Positions 31,453 to 41,309 of a stretch of 64,000 bases of DNA are shown here, one piece after another (within the stretch, counting starts at the first letter, position 1; every line of letters begins with the position of its first letter). The DNA lies in NCBI RefSeq assembly GCF_000257645.1, contig NZ_AJHJ01000001.1, positions 345,106 to 409,105 of the forward strand, read 5' to 3'. The notes under the pieces were generated by a model, which was not told the DNA's origin, did no database searches, and saw only the letters and a program-made list of their open reading frames with translations. The position numbers and the translations under genes are program-made. Origin of the DNA: Serratia sp. M24T3 (GTDB lineage: Bacteria; Pseudomonadota; Gammaproteobacteria; Enterobacterales; Enterobacteriaceae).

Positions 31453-32631
31453 ATGTCGCAACGCCCATCCGAAAAAGTCGCGTTTACACTGCGTAATCCT
31501 GCAGTTCGCGCCTGGTTGTACCAAATTCTCGCGGTGGTGTTGCTGGTGGCCTTTTTTGGCTACCTGTTACACAACACGATTACCAATCTAACGACGCGAG
31601 GGATCACCTCGGGATTTGAATTCTTGAGCCGCGGTGCCGGTTTTGGCATCGTCCAACACCTGATAAGTTATGACGAAGGCGATACCTACGGGCGCGTCTT
31701 TTTTATCGGCCTGCTGAATACCTTACTGGTGTCGGCGCTGTGTATAGTTTTTGCGTCCATTCTCGGCTTTATCGTGGGGTTGGGAAGACTCTCCGACAAC
31801 TGGCTTATCCGCAAACTGTGTACCGTCTACATTGAGACATTCCGCAACATTCCGCCTCTGCTGCAAATCTTCTTCTGGTATTTCGCCGTGTTGCGCAATT
31901 TACCGGGACCGCGCCAGAGCCTGAATGCGTTCAATACCATTTTTGCCAGCAATCGTGGCCTGTACATGCCTTCACCGGAGATGGCGACAGGTTTTTGGGC
32001 AGCCGTTATTGCGTTAGTGCTGGCCGTTGGCGGGATCCTGTTCCTGAAACGCTATAACCATTTCCGCCAGGTTCACACCGGGCTGGTATGGCGTATCTGG
32101 CCGTGGTGCGTGCTAATGCTGGTGCTGTTTCCGGCCATCTCTCATCTGATTTTCGGACCCGCACTGCACTGGGATATTCCAAAACTTAAAGGTTTTAACT
32201 TTGGCGGCGGCGTGGTGCTTATCCCCGAACTCGGCGCGTTAACGCTGGCGCTGTCGGTGTATACCTCGACGTTTATCGCCGAAGTGATCCGTTCTGGTAT
32301 TCAGTCTGTTTCTTATGGACAACACGAAGCGGCTCGCTCGCTGGGACTGCCAAATCCGGTCACCCTGCGACAGGTTATCTTGCCGCAGGCGATGCGAGTG
32401 ATCATCCCACCGTTGACCAGCCAATATCTCAATATTGTCAAAAACTCCTCGCTGGCTGCGGCCATCGGTTATCCAGACATGGTGTCGCTGTTTGCCGGTA
32501 CGGTGCTGAATCAGACCGGTCAGGCAATCGAAACTATCGCCATCACGATGTCGGTTTACCTGATTATCAGTCTGGTGATTTCGTTCTTGATGAACATTTA
32601 TAACCGCCGCATCGCGCTGGTTGAGCGTTAA
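31453..32631 (+). CDS. aapQ: General L-amino acid ABC transporter, permease AapQ/YhdX
   Basis: A 392-residue HisM/GlnP-type permease with about eight membrane helices. The large insert typical of AapQ lies between the first helices and the C-terminal domain. The EAA loop (QHEAARSLGLPNPVTLRQVILPQA, about 290-313), which contacts the ATPase, is intact. It pairs with AapM to form the heterodimeric channel. aapM follows after 9 bp. Confidence 0.93.
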   Translation: MSQRPSEKVAFTLRNPAVRAWLYQILAVVLLVAFFGYLLHNTITNLTTRGITSGFEFLSRGAGFGIVQHLISYDEGDTYGRVFFIGLLNTLLVSALCIVFASILGFIVGLGRLSDNWLIRKLCTVYIETFRNIPPLLQIFFWYFAVLRNLPGPRQSLNAFNTIFASNRGLYMPSPEMATGFWAAVIALVLAVGGILFLKRYNHFRQVHTGLVWRIWPWCVLMLVLFPAISHLIFGPALHWDIPKLKGFNFGGGVVLIPELGALTLALSVYTSTFIAEVIRSGIQSVSYGQHEAARSLGLPNPVTLRQVILPQAMRVIIPPLTSQYLNIVKNSSLAAAIGYPDMVSLFAGTVLNQTGQAIETIAITMSVYLIISLVISFLMNIYNRRIALVER

Positions 32632-32640
32632 GGGAAACGA

Positions 32641-33750
32641 ATGACGATGACAACTGTCCCTCACTCCGTCAGAGGTACCAAGCCCGGTACTCCAATAGGC
32701 AACGCCGTGCTCTGGGCACGTAAGAACCTGTTTTCCAGCTGGTTTAACAGCTTGCTGACCCTGTTGTTCTTTTGGCTGCTGTGGGAGCTGGTCCCGCCGC
32801 TGTTGAACTGGGTGATTTTTAAGGCCAACTGGGTCGGCAGCACCCGTGCAGACTGTACCAAAGACGGTGCCTGCTGGGTGTTTATCCACGCCCGTTTCGG
32901 CCAGTTTATGTATGGACTTTACCCGCCCGATCAACGCTGGCGCATTAATACCACGTTAATCTTTGGGCTGCTGTCGCTGGTGCCGATGTTCCTTTCGGCC
33001 ATGCCGCGCCGGGGTTTGTATATTGCCTGCTGGGCAGTGGCCTTCCCGGTGTTTACCTGGTTCATGCTGTATGGCGGTTATTTCGGCCTCAGCCGCGTTG
33101 AGACCTATCAATGGGGCGGACTCACCCTGACGCTGGTGATCGCCGCCGTGGGCATTGCCGGAGCACTTCCGCTGGGGATCCTGCTAGCCCTGGCGCGCCG
33201 CTCGAGTCTGCCGATTGTGCGCATCCTGTCGGTGATCTTTATCGAGTTCTGGCGCGGCGTGCCGCTGATCACTGTGCTGTTTATGTCGTCGGTGATGCTA
33301 CCGCTGTTTATGAGTGAAGGCACCAGCATCGACAAGCTGGTGCGTGCGCTGGTTGGCGTGGTGCTGTTCCAGTCGGCGTATGTTGCCGAAGTGGTGCGCG
33401 GCGGCCTGCAGGCACTGCCAAAAGGTCAGACCGAGGCCGCACAGTCATTGGCTTTGGGCTACTGGAGAACCCAGATGCTGGTTATCTTGCCGCAGGCTTT
33501 GAAGATGGTAATACCCGGTTTGGTCAACACCATTATCGCGTTGTTCAAAGATACCAGTCTGGTAATCATCATTGGTCTGATGGACTTTTTCAGCAGCGTT
33601 CAGCAGGCGACCGTCGCCCCTGAATGGCTGGGAATGTCGACCGAAGGCTACGTCTTTGCCGCTGCCGTTTACTGGATTTTCTGTTTTAGCATGTCGCGTT
33701 ATAGCCAACATTTGGAAAGACGCTTTCACACCGGGCACTCCGCACACTGA
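32641..33750 (+). CDS. aapM: General L-amino acid ABC transporter, permease AapM/YhdY
   Basis: A 369-residue permease partner of AapQ. It has an N-terminal membrane pair, a periplasmic insert (about 55-95), then the conserved transport core with the EAA loop [20 protein letters not shown] near residue 262. An alternative ATG at 32647 is only two codons inside; the first ATG is used. It lies 9 bp after aapQ and 8 bp before aapP. Confidence 0.93.
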   Translation: MTMTTVPHSVRGTKPGTPIGNAVLWARKNLFSSWFNSLLTLLFFWLLWELVPPLLNWVIFKANWVGSTRADCTKDGACWVFIHARFGQFMYGLYPPDQRWRINTTLIFGLLSLVPMFLSAMPRRGLYIACWAVAFPVFTWFMLYGGYFGLSRVETYQWGGLTLTLVIAAVGIAGALPLGILLALARRSSLPIVRILSVIFIEFWRGVPLITVLFMSSVMLPLFMSEGTSIDKLVRALVGVVLFQSAYVAEVVRGGLQALPKGQTEAAQSLALGYWRTQMLVILPQALKMVIPGLVNTIIALFKDTSLVIIIGLMDFFSSVQQATVAPEWLGMSTEGYVFAAAVYWIFCFSMSRYSQHLERRFHTGHSAH

Positions 33751-33758
33751 GGTACACC

Positions 33759-34520
33759 ATGACCGAACATAACGTCATTGAAACTAAAAAAATGATGATC
33801 ACGCTGGAAGACGTTAATAAGTGGTACGGGCAGTTCCACGTATTAAAAGGCATCAACCTAAACGTCACTTCGGGCGAGCGTATCGTCCTGTGCGGGCCTT
33901 CGGGTTCCGGTAAATCGACGACTATTCGCTGCATTAATCATCTTGAAGAACATCAGCAGGGTCGCATCGTGGTAGACGGTACAGAGCTAAATGATGATTT
34001 GCGCAACATTGAGCGCATCAGAACCGAAGTCGGCATGGTGTTTCAGCACTTCAACCTGTTCCCGCACCTGACGGTATTGCAGAACTGTACTCTGGCGCCT
34101 TGCTGGGTGCGCAAAATGCCGAAGAAAGAAGCGGAAGAACTGGCCATGAAATACCTTCACCGCGTGCGTATCGCCGAGCATGCGCACAAGTTTCCCGGCC
34201 AGCTTTCAGGCGGACAGCAGCAGCGCGTGGCGATCGCCCGTTCTCTGTGTATGAAGCCGAAAATAATGCTGTTTGATGAACCCACCTCGGCGCTGGACCC
34301 GGAGATGGTGAAGGAAGTGCTGGATACCATGATTGGTCTGGCAGACGAAGGTATGACCATGCTGTGTGTGACCCACGAGATGGGCTTTGCGCGCACGGTG
34401 GCAGACCGGGTTATCTTTATGGACCGTGGAGAAATTGTCGAGCAGGCACCGCCGGAAGAGTTCTTTGCCAATCCAAAATCGGCAAGAACTCGTGAATTCC
34501 TGGCGCAGATTATTCACTGA
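33759..34520 (+). CDS. aapP: General L-amino acid ABC transporter, ATPase AapP/YhdZ
   Basis: A 253-residue ABC ATPase that drives uptake through AapQM. Walker A is GPSGSGKST (about 47-55), the signature is [15 protein letters not shown] (about 149-163), Walker B is [12 protein letters not shown], and the switch histidine is in CVTHEMGFA. It is the last gene of the operon and is followed by a terminator. Length matches the family. Confidence 0.96.
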   Translation: MTEHNVIETKKMMITLEDVNKWYGQFHVLKGINLNVTSGERIVLCGPSGSGKSTTIRCINHLEEHQQGRIVVDGTELNDDLRNIERIRTEVGMVFQHFNLFPHLTVLQNCTLAPCWVRKMPKKEAEELAMKYLHRVRIAEHAHKFPGQLSGGQQQRVAIARSLCMKPKIMLFDEPTSALDPEMVKEVLDTMIGLADEGMTMLCVTHEMGFARTVADRVIFMDRGEIVEQAPPEEFFANPKSARTREFLAQIIH

Positions 34521-34536
34521 TTTTTAGCACATGACA

Positions 34537-34564
34537 AAACCGGTGGCAGGTGCTGCCGGTTTTA
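34537..34564 (+). terminator. Terminator-like hairpin after aapP
   Basis: Inverted repeat AAAACCGG / CCGGTTTT enclosing GGCAG / CTGCC, in the gap between aapP and the convergent CidB-like gene. It is symmetrical enough to work in both directions. Confidence 0.75.
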
Positions 34565-34612
34565 CCAATATTATGATGTTCGCCGGCGTAACAAGATATG
34601 CCAGCGCTGGAG

Positions 34613-35302
34613 TTACCACATATATCGCCCAATCAGCGGTGCTATTACTACAGTCAACACACCCGCCAGCATCATTACCAGGCTAGAGACGACGCCTTCC
34701 TGTGGACCCAATAGATAGGCTTTTGCCGTGCCCGCTCCGTGAGACGCGGCCCCTAAACCAGCCCCTTTCGCCAGCGCGCTACGCACTGCCAGACGCAGGA
34801 ACAACAGATCGCCAACCGCCATGCCAAATACGCCAGTTATAACGACAAATAGCGCGACTAAATCAGGCTGACCGCCCTCTTGTTTAGCCGCAGCCAATGC
34901 AAATGGCGTAGTAATGGATCGCACGGCCAGACTGCGCTGAATCTCTTCCGGCAGAGTCAACATACGCGCCAGCCACACCGAGCTAAATACCGCCACGGTA
35001 ACGGCCGTCAACACACCTGCTGATAATGAAATCCAATGACGGCGAATAATCGCCATGTTTTCATAGACCGGTACCGCAAAGGCAATAGTCGATGGCCCAA
35101 GCAGCCACAGCAGCCAATGGGTCTCACCGATATAATCCTGATAGGAAACCCGAGTCACCACCAGCAGCACGACCAGCACAATCGGGGTAAACACCAACGG
35201 CATAAAAAGCAGTGTTCTTCGCCAGCGGTAAAGTCGTTTATTGGCGTAATACAGCCCCAGCGTCACAGCGAAGCACAGAACACTTAATATCAGATCAGTC
35301 AT
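34613..35302 (-). CDS. CidB/LrgB-family membrane protein (YohK-like)
   Basis: A 229-residue membrane protein of the LrgB/CidB family with about six to seven hydrophobic segments and the conserved motifs near EIQRSLAVRSITTPFALAA and the C-terminal SHGAGTAKAYLLG. These proteins pair with holin-like LrgA/CidA partners and have been linked to murein hydrolase control and three-carbon metabolite (pyruvate) transport in Gram-positives; the role in enterobacteria is uncertain. The start at 35302 overlaps the upstream cidA-like stop by 8 bp, so the pair is coupled. Confidence 0.88.
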   Translation of the reverse strand: MTDLILSVLCFAVTLGLYYANKRLYRWRRTLLFMPLVFTPIVLVVLLVVTRVSYQDYIGETHWLLWLLGPSTIAFAVPVYENMAIIRRHWISLSAGVLTAVTVAVFSSVWLARMLTLPEEIQRSLAVRSITTPFALAAAKQEGGQPDLVALFVVITGVFGMAVGDLLFLRLAVRSALAKGAGLGAASHGAGTAKAYLLGPQEGVVSSLVMMLAGVLTVVIAPLIGRYMW

Positions 35303-35738
35303 GCTCAGCCTTTTCCATCGCGGCGGCATTTTTCTTTTCTGCCATTCTGAGCTCGAACTGGTAAACCCGGTCCACCACTAACGAGGTTGCTGCAAGGGTT
35401 AACAGCGTACTGATGCCAATCACCAGAAAAATTTTCCAGCCTTCGACCATCAGCAATTGGGCGTAATTAACCACTGCCACCACGGCGGGCACAAAAAACA
35501 GCAGCATCTCGGCCAACAGCCAGGTTGACCCGGCTTTAACCCAGCCAACAGGCAGTATTCGGAATGCAATAAGCAGCAAAAGCATCAACATACCGACAAT
35601 ATTGGCCGGCAGTGGCAGGTGCAGCAAAATCACCAGACGATCGGCCAGCATAAAAAGTAGCGCATAAAGCACGACCTGAATCGGGACCTGAAAGCGAGTG
35701 AGCAACGACGGCGCTTTCATGCGCAACGCCAACATCAT
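35295..35738 (-). CDS. CidA/LrgA-family holin-like membrane protein (YohJ-like)
   Basis: A 147-residue protein with four hydrophobic helices and a charged C-terminal tail (MAEKKNAAAMEKAEHD), as in the LrgA/CidA holin-like family. Start chosen at 35738 (MMLALRMKAPSLL), preceded by GAGG nine bases upstream; ATG at 35735 is also possible. It forms an operon with the LrgB-like gene and diverges from a LysR regulator, the typical cidR-cidAB layout. Confidence 0.87.
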   Translation of the reverse strand: MMLALRMKAPSLLTRFQVPIQVVLYALLFMLADRLVILLHLPLPANIVGMLMLLLLIAFRILPVGWVKAGSTWLLAEMLLFFVPAVVAVVNYAQLLMVEGWKIFLVIGISTLLTLAATSLVVDRVYQFELRMAEKKNAAAMEKAEHD

Positions 35739-35828
35739 CGGGGATGACCTCAAAGGACGAAGAATTAAGAGCTTGCAGTATACGGCCTGGAGAAATAGGT
35801 TAAGAAATGAATTAAAATTATCCAAATG

Positions 35829-35843
35829 ATTCCAAATTGGAAT
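35829..35843. promoter_or_regulatory. LysR operator between cidA-like and cidR-like genes
   Basis: Perfect inverted repeat ATTCCAAATTGGAAT (7+1+7), which includes the T-N11-A LysR box, 20 bp upstream of the LysR start. It fits an autoregulatory and cidAB-activating site for the divergent regulator. Confidence 0.7.
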
Positions 35844-35863
35844 GTTTTGTTACCTGGAGCTTT

Positions 35864-36775
35864 ATGGACGTTCGCACCCTGCGCTATTTTGTTGAAGTCG
35901 TACGCCAGCAGAGTTTTACTCGTGCGGCAGAAAAACTGTTTGTGACTCAGCCGACAATTAGCAAAATGTTGCGTAATCTTGAGGAGGAGCTTGAATGCAC
36001 GTTACTGATCCGCGAAGGGCGGCGACTGCGGTTAACCGACAGTGGACAGGCGCTGTACCAGCGTGGATTGAACATTCTGGAAGAGTTTCGCCAACTAGAA
36101 GCTGAACTGGAAGACATCAACGACGTAAAGCGTGGATTGCTACGCCTTGGCGTTCCACCGATGGTCGGCACGCAGATGGCACCGCTGATTGGCGAATTTC
36201 GTCAGCGCTATCCGGGTATTGAACTGATTATTTCAGAGTTTGGCGGACTGACGGTACAGCAGGCGGTATTGAACGGTGAGCTGGATTTGGCACTCACCGC
36301 CCTGCCGATCGAGCCCGGTTTACCCATCACCTCTCAACTTTTATTCAGCCACCCGCTTTACGTGGTAGTTCCTCGGACCTCTTGCTGGCTTGATCGCAGC
36401 GCGGTTGCCATTGCCGAATTAGCCGAAGAAAGTATCCTCATCTATAACGAAGACTTTGCGCTTTATCGCCAGTTACTGGATGCCTTTAGCGCCCACGGAT
36501 TCACGCCAAAGATTGCCGCACGCAGCGGTCAGTGGGATTTCCTTGCGGCGATGGTCGAAGCGGGAATGGGGATTGCTATTCTGCCCGAGCCGATTTGCCA
36601 GCGTCTGGATGACGCGAAGCTGCTTTGCTTGCCGCTGGCGCCGACCTTGTTGTGGCAGTTGGGCCTGATTTGGCGTCAGGGCAGTTATCTGTCTCAAAGC
36701 GCGCAGGCATGGATCGCACGCAGTCGTGAATTCTGGCCCGAGAGTATTTTGCCGCCAACCAGCCGCAACGGTTAA
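35864..36775 (+). CDS. LysR-type regulator (CidR-like) of the adjacent cidAB pair
   Basis: A 303-residue LysR-family protein. The winged helix-turn-helix occupies residues 1-60 (MDVRTLRYFVEVVRQQSFTR, then TQPTISKMLRNLEEE) and the effector domain follows. The ATG at 35864 is favoured by a CTGGAG Shine-Dalgarno and by the standard LysR N-terminus. Divergent arrangement from the CidAB/LrgAB-like operon, with a perfect palindrome between them, identifies the probable target. CidR in staphylococci responds to acetate; the ligand here is unknown. Confidence 0.88.
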   Translation: MDVRTLRYFVEVVRQQSFTRAAEKLFVTQPTISKMLRNLEEELECTLLIREGRRLRLTDSGQALYQRGLNILEEFRQLEAELEDINDVKRGLLRLGVPPMVGTQMAPLIGEFRQRYPGIELIISEFGGLTVQQAVLNGELDLALTALPIEPGLPITSQLLFSHPLYVVVPRTSCWLDRSAVAIAELAEESILIYNEDFALYRQLLDAFSAHGFTPKIAARSGQWDFLAAMVEAGMGIAILPEPICQRLDDAKLLCLPLAPTLLWQLGLIWRQGSYLSQSAQAWIARSREFWPESILPPTSRNG

Positions 36776-36784
36776 GCATAAAAA

Positions 36785-36812
36785 ATGCCCGCAGGAATCA
36801 ACCGGCGGGCAT
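36785..36812. terminator. Bidirectional terminator between cidR-like and yjcE
   Basis: Stem ATGCCCGC (36785-36792) / GCGGGCAT (36805-36812), flanked on the left by a run of A that gives a T run for minus-strand transcripts. It serves the two convergent genes. Confidence 0.85.
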
Positions 36813-36838
36813 CTTGATTTCACATTAATCGCGTTAAA

Positions 36839-38485
36839 TTACACTTCTTTTTCGACCAGCAATGCTTCCAGCAGATCGAGATCGTGCAGCAATTTTTGCA
36901 GCGTTTCATTGCTGATTCGCTGCGTCGCGCGAAGATGATAAAGCTCACCACGCTCGGCCCGCAGTGCCGTTAAACGGAAGCGACGTTCGAGATTTTCAAG
37001 CATCAGGGCCTGTTCGATATCATCTTTACCCACCGTTCGACGCCGCAAATTCCCCACCACGCGCGAGCTGATTTCTTTCAGCGTTTGCTCATCGATATTC
37101 TCTTCCGAATCAGCGGCAAGGCGTTCTTCCATCTTGTGCAGACTTTCGATTGCAACTTCTGCAGCCACCGATCGCGCCATGCGTTCTTCTTCACGATAGG
37201 ATGATTTGTCGACCACGACCCCGCGCAGCAGTAATGGCAGCGCAATCACACCGGCAATCAGTGAGAACAAAATCACCCCCGTTGCCAGGAATACCAGCTG
37301 ATAGCGAGAGGGGAAATCGGAACCGTCGGCCAGGCTGTAAGGAATCGACAATACACCGGCCAAAGTAATCGCGCCGCGTACGCCGGCAAATGATGCAACC
37401 CACAGTTCACGCGTCGAAAAACTGCCGAATTTCAGTGGCCTTTTCTTGAGCAGTTGATTGCTGAAATTCTTCATCAGCCACAACCAGGCAAATCGCAGCA
37501 GCAATAGCGCAAAATAGATGATGCCGACATCGGCAAACAGGTGCCAGGTCTCAATGCTGGTATCGTGAGTGGCCAATTCCAGCGAGGTTTTAAGAATCCC
37601 CGGCAGCTGCAGGCCCAACAGAATAAATACCATGCCGTTGAAAACAAACTCCAGCATCGCCCAGACGCTGTTGGCGCGAAGGCGCATCGCCAGCGGTGCG
37701 TTACGGATAATCCCCGACTGGCTGATGGTCATCCCGGCGGCCACGGCGGCTAAAATTCCCGACACACCAATATGTTCGGCAATAAGGTAAGAGGCAAAAG
37801 GCAGCAACAGCAGCAGAACAATTTGCGTAGCCGGGTCATCCCCGCTCAAGCGGCTCATGATGCGCAGTGATTTACTGTACAACCAGGTGACTGCAACGCC
37901 CGCCAGAATGCCGCCAACCGCCACTTTAAGGAATTCAACAGTTGCGCCCTGTACTGTAAACACCATCGTTCCCAAAGCAACCGCGATGGCAAATTTCAGC
38001 GCGACCAGGCCCGACGCATCGTTCATCAGCGCCTCGCCTTCGAGGATGCCCATAATAGATTTTGGAATGCGGCCTTTACCGACAATACCGGACAGCGCCA
38101 CGGCATCGGTCGGTGACAGCACGGCAGCCAGCGCAAAAGCGGCGACCAGTGGGATATTCGGCACCATCATATAAATCAGATACCCAATCCCAACGACGGT
38201 CACCAGCACCAATGCCAGCGCTAAGCCCAGGATTTCTCGCCCTTTGTGCAAAAATTCGCGCATCGGCGTTTTCCAGCCATCGGCAAACAGCAATGGCGGG
38301 ATAAACAGCACCAGGAACAGATCGGGATCAAAATTGACGTGAAGACCAAAGTTAGGCCAGGCCAGCAAAGCCCCCACGAGGATTTGCATCAGAGGAAGTG
38401 GGACCTGGAACGGTAACATCCTGGTAACGACACCGGAGAGCGACACCACCAGAATCAAAATCAGAATGGTAAAAAATATTTCCAT
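36839..38485 (-). CDS. yjcE: Na+/H+ antiporter YjcE (CPA1 family)
   Basis: A 548-residue cation:proton antiporter of the NhaP/CPA1 family, one residue shorter than I recall for E. coli YjcE. About 12 membrane helices occupy residues 1-410, with the conserved ALSPTDAVALSGI and EGEALMNDASGLVALKFA motifs that carry the transport aspartates. A long charged cytoplasmic C-terminus follows. It lies next to ghxP (yjcD) in the same orientation, as in E. coli, with about 210 bp between them. Confidence 0.9.
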   Translation of the reverse strand: MEIFFTILILILVVSLSGVVTRMLPFQVPLPLMQILVGALLAWPNFGLHVNFDPDLFLVLFIPPLLFADGWKTPMREFLHKGREILGLALALVLVTVVGIGYLIYMMVPNIPLVAAFALAAVLSPTDAVALSGIVGKGRIPKSIMGILEGEALMNDASGLVALKFAIAVALGTMVFTVQGATVEFLKVAVGGILAGVAVTWLYSKSLRIMSRLSGDDPATQIVLLLLLPFASYLIAEHIGVSGILAAVAAGMTISQSGIIRNAPLAMRLRANSVWAMLEFVFNGMVFILLGLQLPGILKTSLELATHDTSIETWHLFADVGIIYFALLLLRFAWLWLMKNFSNQLLKKRPLKFGSFSTRELWVASFAGVRGAITLAGVLSIPYSLADGSDFPSRYQLVFLATGVILFSLIAGVIALPLLLRGVVVDKSSYREEERMARSVAAEVAIESLHKMEERLAADSEENIDEQTLKEISSRVVGNLRRRTVGKDDIEQALMLENLERRFRLTALRAERGELYHLRATQRISNETLQKLLHDLDLLEALLVEKEV

Positions 38486-38660
38486 GCTTTCCTTAGACTC
38501 TTGTTTTTAGTTAATGCTTAAAGCTGGACGCAGGCTAAACCTGCACGACAGTTTGATAGTAAAACATTTTTGTAGCGGAGAGAATTTGCAGACGTCTTAA
38601 AATTGAAGTGTAAATGTTGTTAACAAATTTTGTTGGATTATGAATGCGACTGAGTGAAAA

Positions 38661-38687
38661 ACCCTTCCTCGCTGATTGAGGAAGGGT
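38661..38687 (-). terminator. Rho-independent terminator after ghxP
   Basis: Stem ACCCTTCCTC (38661-38670) / GAGGAAGGGT (38678-38687), followed on the minus strand by a short T run. It separates ghxP from yjcE. The remaining part of the 212-bp gap is AT-rich and should contain the yjcE promoter. Confidence 0.85.
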
Positions 38688-38697
38688 GAAAAATCAT

Positions 38698-40065
38698 TTA
38701 AAGCGCCCAACCTCCGGCGTAAAACACTACCAACGCCACGGCAATGATCACGGTGCCGAGATTTAACTTACGCCATTCTCCCGAACAAATGCGCCCCACC
38801 ACCAGTGAGCTAAAGCCCAGCATAATGCCGGTGACGATATTACAGGTCAGTACGATAAACACGGCGCACAGCAGACCCGACATTGCGTCGACAAAATCGC
38901 TGAAGTCCAGCTTGGTAACATTGCTCAGCATCAGCAGTCCAACGTACATCAGCGCAGGGGCCGTAGCATAGGCCGGAACAAGATAAGACAGCGGCGACAA
39001 GAATAGCATCAGCAGGAAAAGGACGCCGACCACGGTAGCGGTTAAACCCGTTTTACCGCCTGCCGCCGTGCCCGCCGCGGACTCGATATAGACTGCCGCC
39101 GGTGACGCGCCAACCAAACCGGCAAAAATGCTGCTCATTGAATCGGCGGTCAACGCTTTACCGGCATTGATAATCTGCCCGTCTTTATCCAGCAAGTCAG
39201 CCTGACCTGCGACAGCGCGAATCGTGCCCGTTGCATCAAACACTGCGGTCATGACCAAAGCCAGTACGCTCGGTAATACGGCGGCTTTCATAGCGCCCAA
39301 AATATCGAGATTAAAGAACAGCGAGTGCCCCCCGGCATCCGACAGAGAGGGCATGGCAAACAGGCCGTGATACTTCACCGCTGGGTCGAAAATCAGGCCA
39401 ATAACAGAAATTGCAATGATCACCAGCAGGATACCACCCGGCACGCGCAGCTTTTCCAGACCAAAAATCACGGCCAGTCCCAATAATGTCATGACCACTG
39501 GAAATGAGGTAAAAGCGCCGAGCGTGACCGGTAAACCATCCAGCGGGTTCTTGATAACCAGACCCACGCCGTTGGCGGCTACCAGCAGCAAAAACAGACC
39601 AATACCAATCCCGGTGCCGTGCGCAACGCCGGTCGGCAAGTTGCGCAAAATCCACGAGCGAATACCGGTAACGGAGATAACAGTGAACAGCACGCCCATC
39701 AGAAACACCGCACCGAGCGCGACTGGCACACTGATGTGCTGGCCAATAACCAGGCTGAAGGCGGTAAAGGCGGTCAGAGAAATCGCGCAGCCGATCGCCA
39801 ATGGCAGATTGGCCCACAGCCCCATTAGCAGCGAACCAAAACCGGCGACCAGGCAGGTAGCCACAAAAACGGCGGTTGGAGAAAATCCGGCCTTACCCAG
39901 CATCGAGGGAACAACGATGACCGAGTAAACCATCGCCAGAAAAGTCGTGAGGCCTGCGATAAGCTCTTGTCGAACATTGCTGCCGCGCGCGCTTATCGAG
40001 AAGAAAGCATCAAGCGATCCTTTAGGCGTCACGCTGCCGCCCGCTTGAGACTGGTGTTGAGACAT
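38698..40065 (-). CDS. ghxP: Guanine/hypoxanthine permease GhxP
   Basis: A 455-residue NCS2/AzgA-family purine permease with about 12-14 membrane spans. From memory it is very similar along its whole length to E. coli GhxP (YjcD), including [20 protein letters not shown], the [13 protein letters not shown] stretch and the [15 protein letters not shown] loop that binds substrate. It imports guanine and hypoxanthine for salvage. Synteny with yjcE supports the name. PurR-like sites lie 145-215 bp upstream of the start. Confidence 0.94.
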   Translation of the reverse strand: MSQHQSQAGGSVTPKGSLDAFFSISARGSNVRQELIAGLTTFLAMVYSVIVVPSMLGKAGFSPTAVFVATCLVAGFGSLLMGLWANLPLAIGCAISLTAFTAFSLVIGQHISVPVALGAVFLMGVLFTVISVTGIRSWILRNLPTGVAHGTGIGIGLFLLLVAANGVGLVIKNPLDGLPVTLGAFTSFPVVMTLLGLAVIFGLEKLRVPGGILLVIIAISVIGLIFDPAVKYHGLFAMPSLSDAGGHSLFFNLDILGAMKAAVLPSVLALVMTAVFDATGTIRAVAGQADLLDKDGQIINAGKALTADSMSSIFAGLVGASPAAVYIESAAGTAAGGKTGLTATVVGVLFLLMLFLSPLSYLVPAYATAPALMYVGLLMLSNVTKLDFSDFVDAMSGLLCAVFIVLTCNIVTGIMLGFSSLVVGRICSGEWRKLNLGTVIIAVALVVFYAGGWAL

Positions 40066-40208
40066 GATGGAGTCCTCTGAATGTGCTACTGAAATGCCTG
40101 CGTGGTCATTATGAAATCGTTTCTTGTCGTTCGCTTCCCTACCCGACTAAAGGATGCATGAAGTTGTTCAACGGCGTTAGACATCGTCGAATAATCAACA
40201 TAAAGTCG

Positions 40209-40280
40209 GGGCAAACGGTTAACTCTCATCGCGTACGGCGGTTGTAAAAATCGTAGATACGACCAAGCAAACGATTATCC
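40209..40280 (-). promoter_or_regulatory. PurR-like sites upstream of ghxP
   Basis: Two 16-mers match the left half and centre of the PurR box ACGCAAACGTTTGCGT: 40209-40224 (GGGCAAACGGTTAACT) and 40265-40280 (AAGCAAACGATTATCC), each keeping the core GCAAACGNTT. The right half-sites are poor. They lie in the 405-bp ghxP-GST gap, where a purine-repressible promoter is expected. No other gene is visible in this gap. Confidence 0.4.
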
Positions 40281-40424
40281 AGCCTTTAATGCTCCAGTTT
40301 CAACTGCGTTTGGCGATGTTTTTCGGATTTTCGCTCACTTTAAAGGCATTCAAACTAAAAAGTTGCGAAAGGTTAACTTTAAAACGCTCCTTACTGCGCA
40401 AAACCCGGCTGCATGGCGTTAAAA

Positions 40425-40483
40425 GATCCCTTTTTAGAGATCCCCGCGAGGAGGATCTTTATTGGCAGGATCAACGGCCGATC
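40425..40483. other. Phased cluster of five GATC sites
   Basis: GATC occurs at 40425, 40439, 40454, 40469 and 40480, spaced 14, 15, 15 and 11 bp. The cluster includes the stem AGATCC / GGATCT and covers the end of the GST gene. SeqA binds hemimethylated GATC pairs spaced one to three helical turns, so this is a possible SeqA or Dam-controlled site. No DnaA box array is present. Confidence 0.5.
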
Positions 40484-41139
40484 TGGTAGGGGCCACCCTG
40501 CTTCAATGCCTGCTGATAAGCGGGTCGGGCCTTGATGGTATCCAGCCAACGTTGCAGATGTGGACATTTATCCATCGGGCCACGGGTTTCGAATGCTTCT
40601 ATCGGGAAGCTCATCTGGATATCCGCTGCGCTAAATTCATCGCCAGCAAACCAGGCATTTTTACTGAGATGGTCTTCGAGATAAGTCGCATGAGTAGCGA
40701 GTTGCTTATCAATATAATTCTGCTGTACGCCCTTGCCGATCGCACCCGCAATCGGGCGGATCAGCCACGGCATCGGCGGCTTGCCCAGACGTCCAAAAAT
40801 CAGCTTCATGACCAGCAACGGCATCAGCGAACCTTCGGCATAATGCAGCCAGTAACGATACTGCAGGCGCTCGGCGGCATCGTCTGGTTTCAGGGTATTT
40901 TGCGGGTCGTAGGTTTCTTGCAGATATTCAATAATCGCGCCCGACTCAGCAATAATCAGGTCACCATCCTGCAACACCGGCGACTTACCCAGCGGGTGAA
41001 TTTTTTTTAACGAGGCGGGTGCCAGCATGGTTTTCTCGTCACGCTGATAGCGCTCAATCGTATAAGGCAGCTGCAACTCTTCTAGCATCCACAAAATTCG
41101 CTGCGAACGCGAGTTGTTCAGGTGATGTAGGATTATCAT
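40471..41139 (-). CDS. Glutathione S-transferase family protein
   Basis: A 222-residue cytosolic GST. The N-terminal thioredoxin-like domain (about 1-80) has the glutathione-binding motif ESGAIIEYLQE and the cis-proline loop LGKSPVL; the all-alpha C-terminal domain follows. An early Asn-Ser-Arg (HHLNNSRSQRILW) suggests a serine-type active site. The ATG at 41139 is preferred to an upstream GTG because CTGGAG is well placed. It is a single gene; substrate is unknown and a detoxification role is inferred from family. Confidence 0.85.
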   Translation of the reverse strand: MIILHHLNNSRSQRILWMLEELQLPYTIERYQRDEKTMLAPASLKKIHPLGKSPVLQDGDLIIAESGAIIEYLQETYDPQNTLKPDDAAERLQYRYWLHYAEGSLMPLLVMKLIFGRLGKPPMPWLIRPIAGAIGKGVQQNYIDKQLATHATYLEDHLSKNAWFAGDEFSAADIQMSFPIEAFETRGPMDKCPHLQRWLDTIKARPAYQQALKQGGPYQIGR

Positions 41140-41309
41140 GCATTCCACTCCAGAGTTATGATCATAATTAATTGTTAACTATAGACTACTGATCATCTCC
41201 CAAGAGCTATTCAGGAGTTATCGCACAATGATGTTGACAAGAAAGTACAAAAATACCAAATTGAATAAAAATTCATTTAAATAGGATTAAAATTCAATAA
41301 GGATTGATA

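Noticed and set aside
40265..40483. GATC cluster with a TTATCCA-like sequence as a replication origin
   Set aside because: No array of DnaA boxes, no AT-rich 13-mer repeats and no origin-linked genes; only the GATC cluster is kept as an observation.
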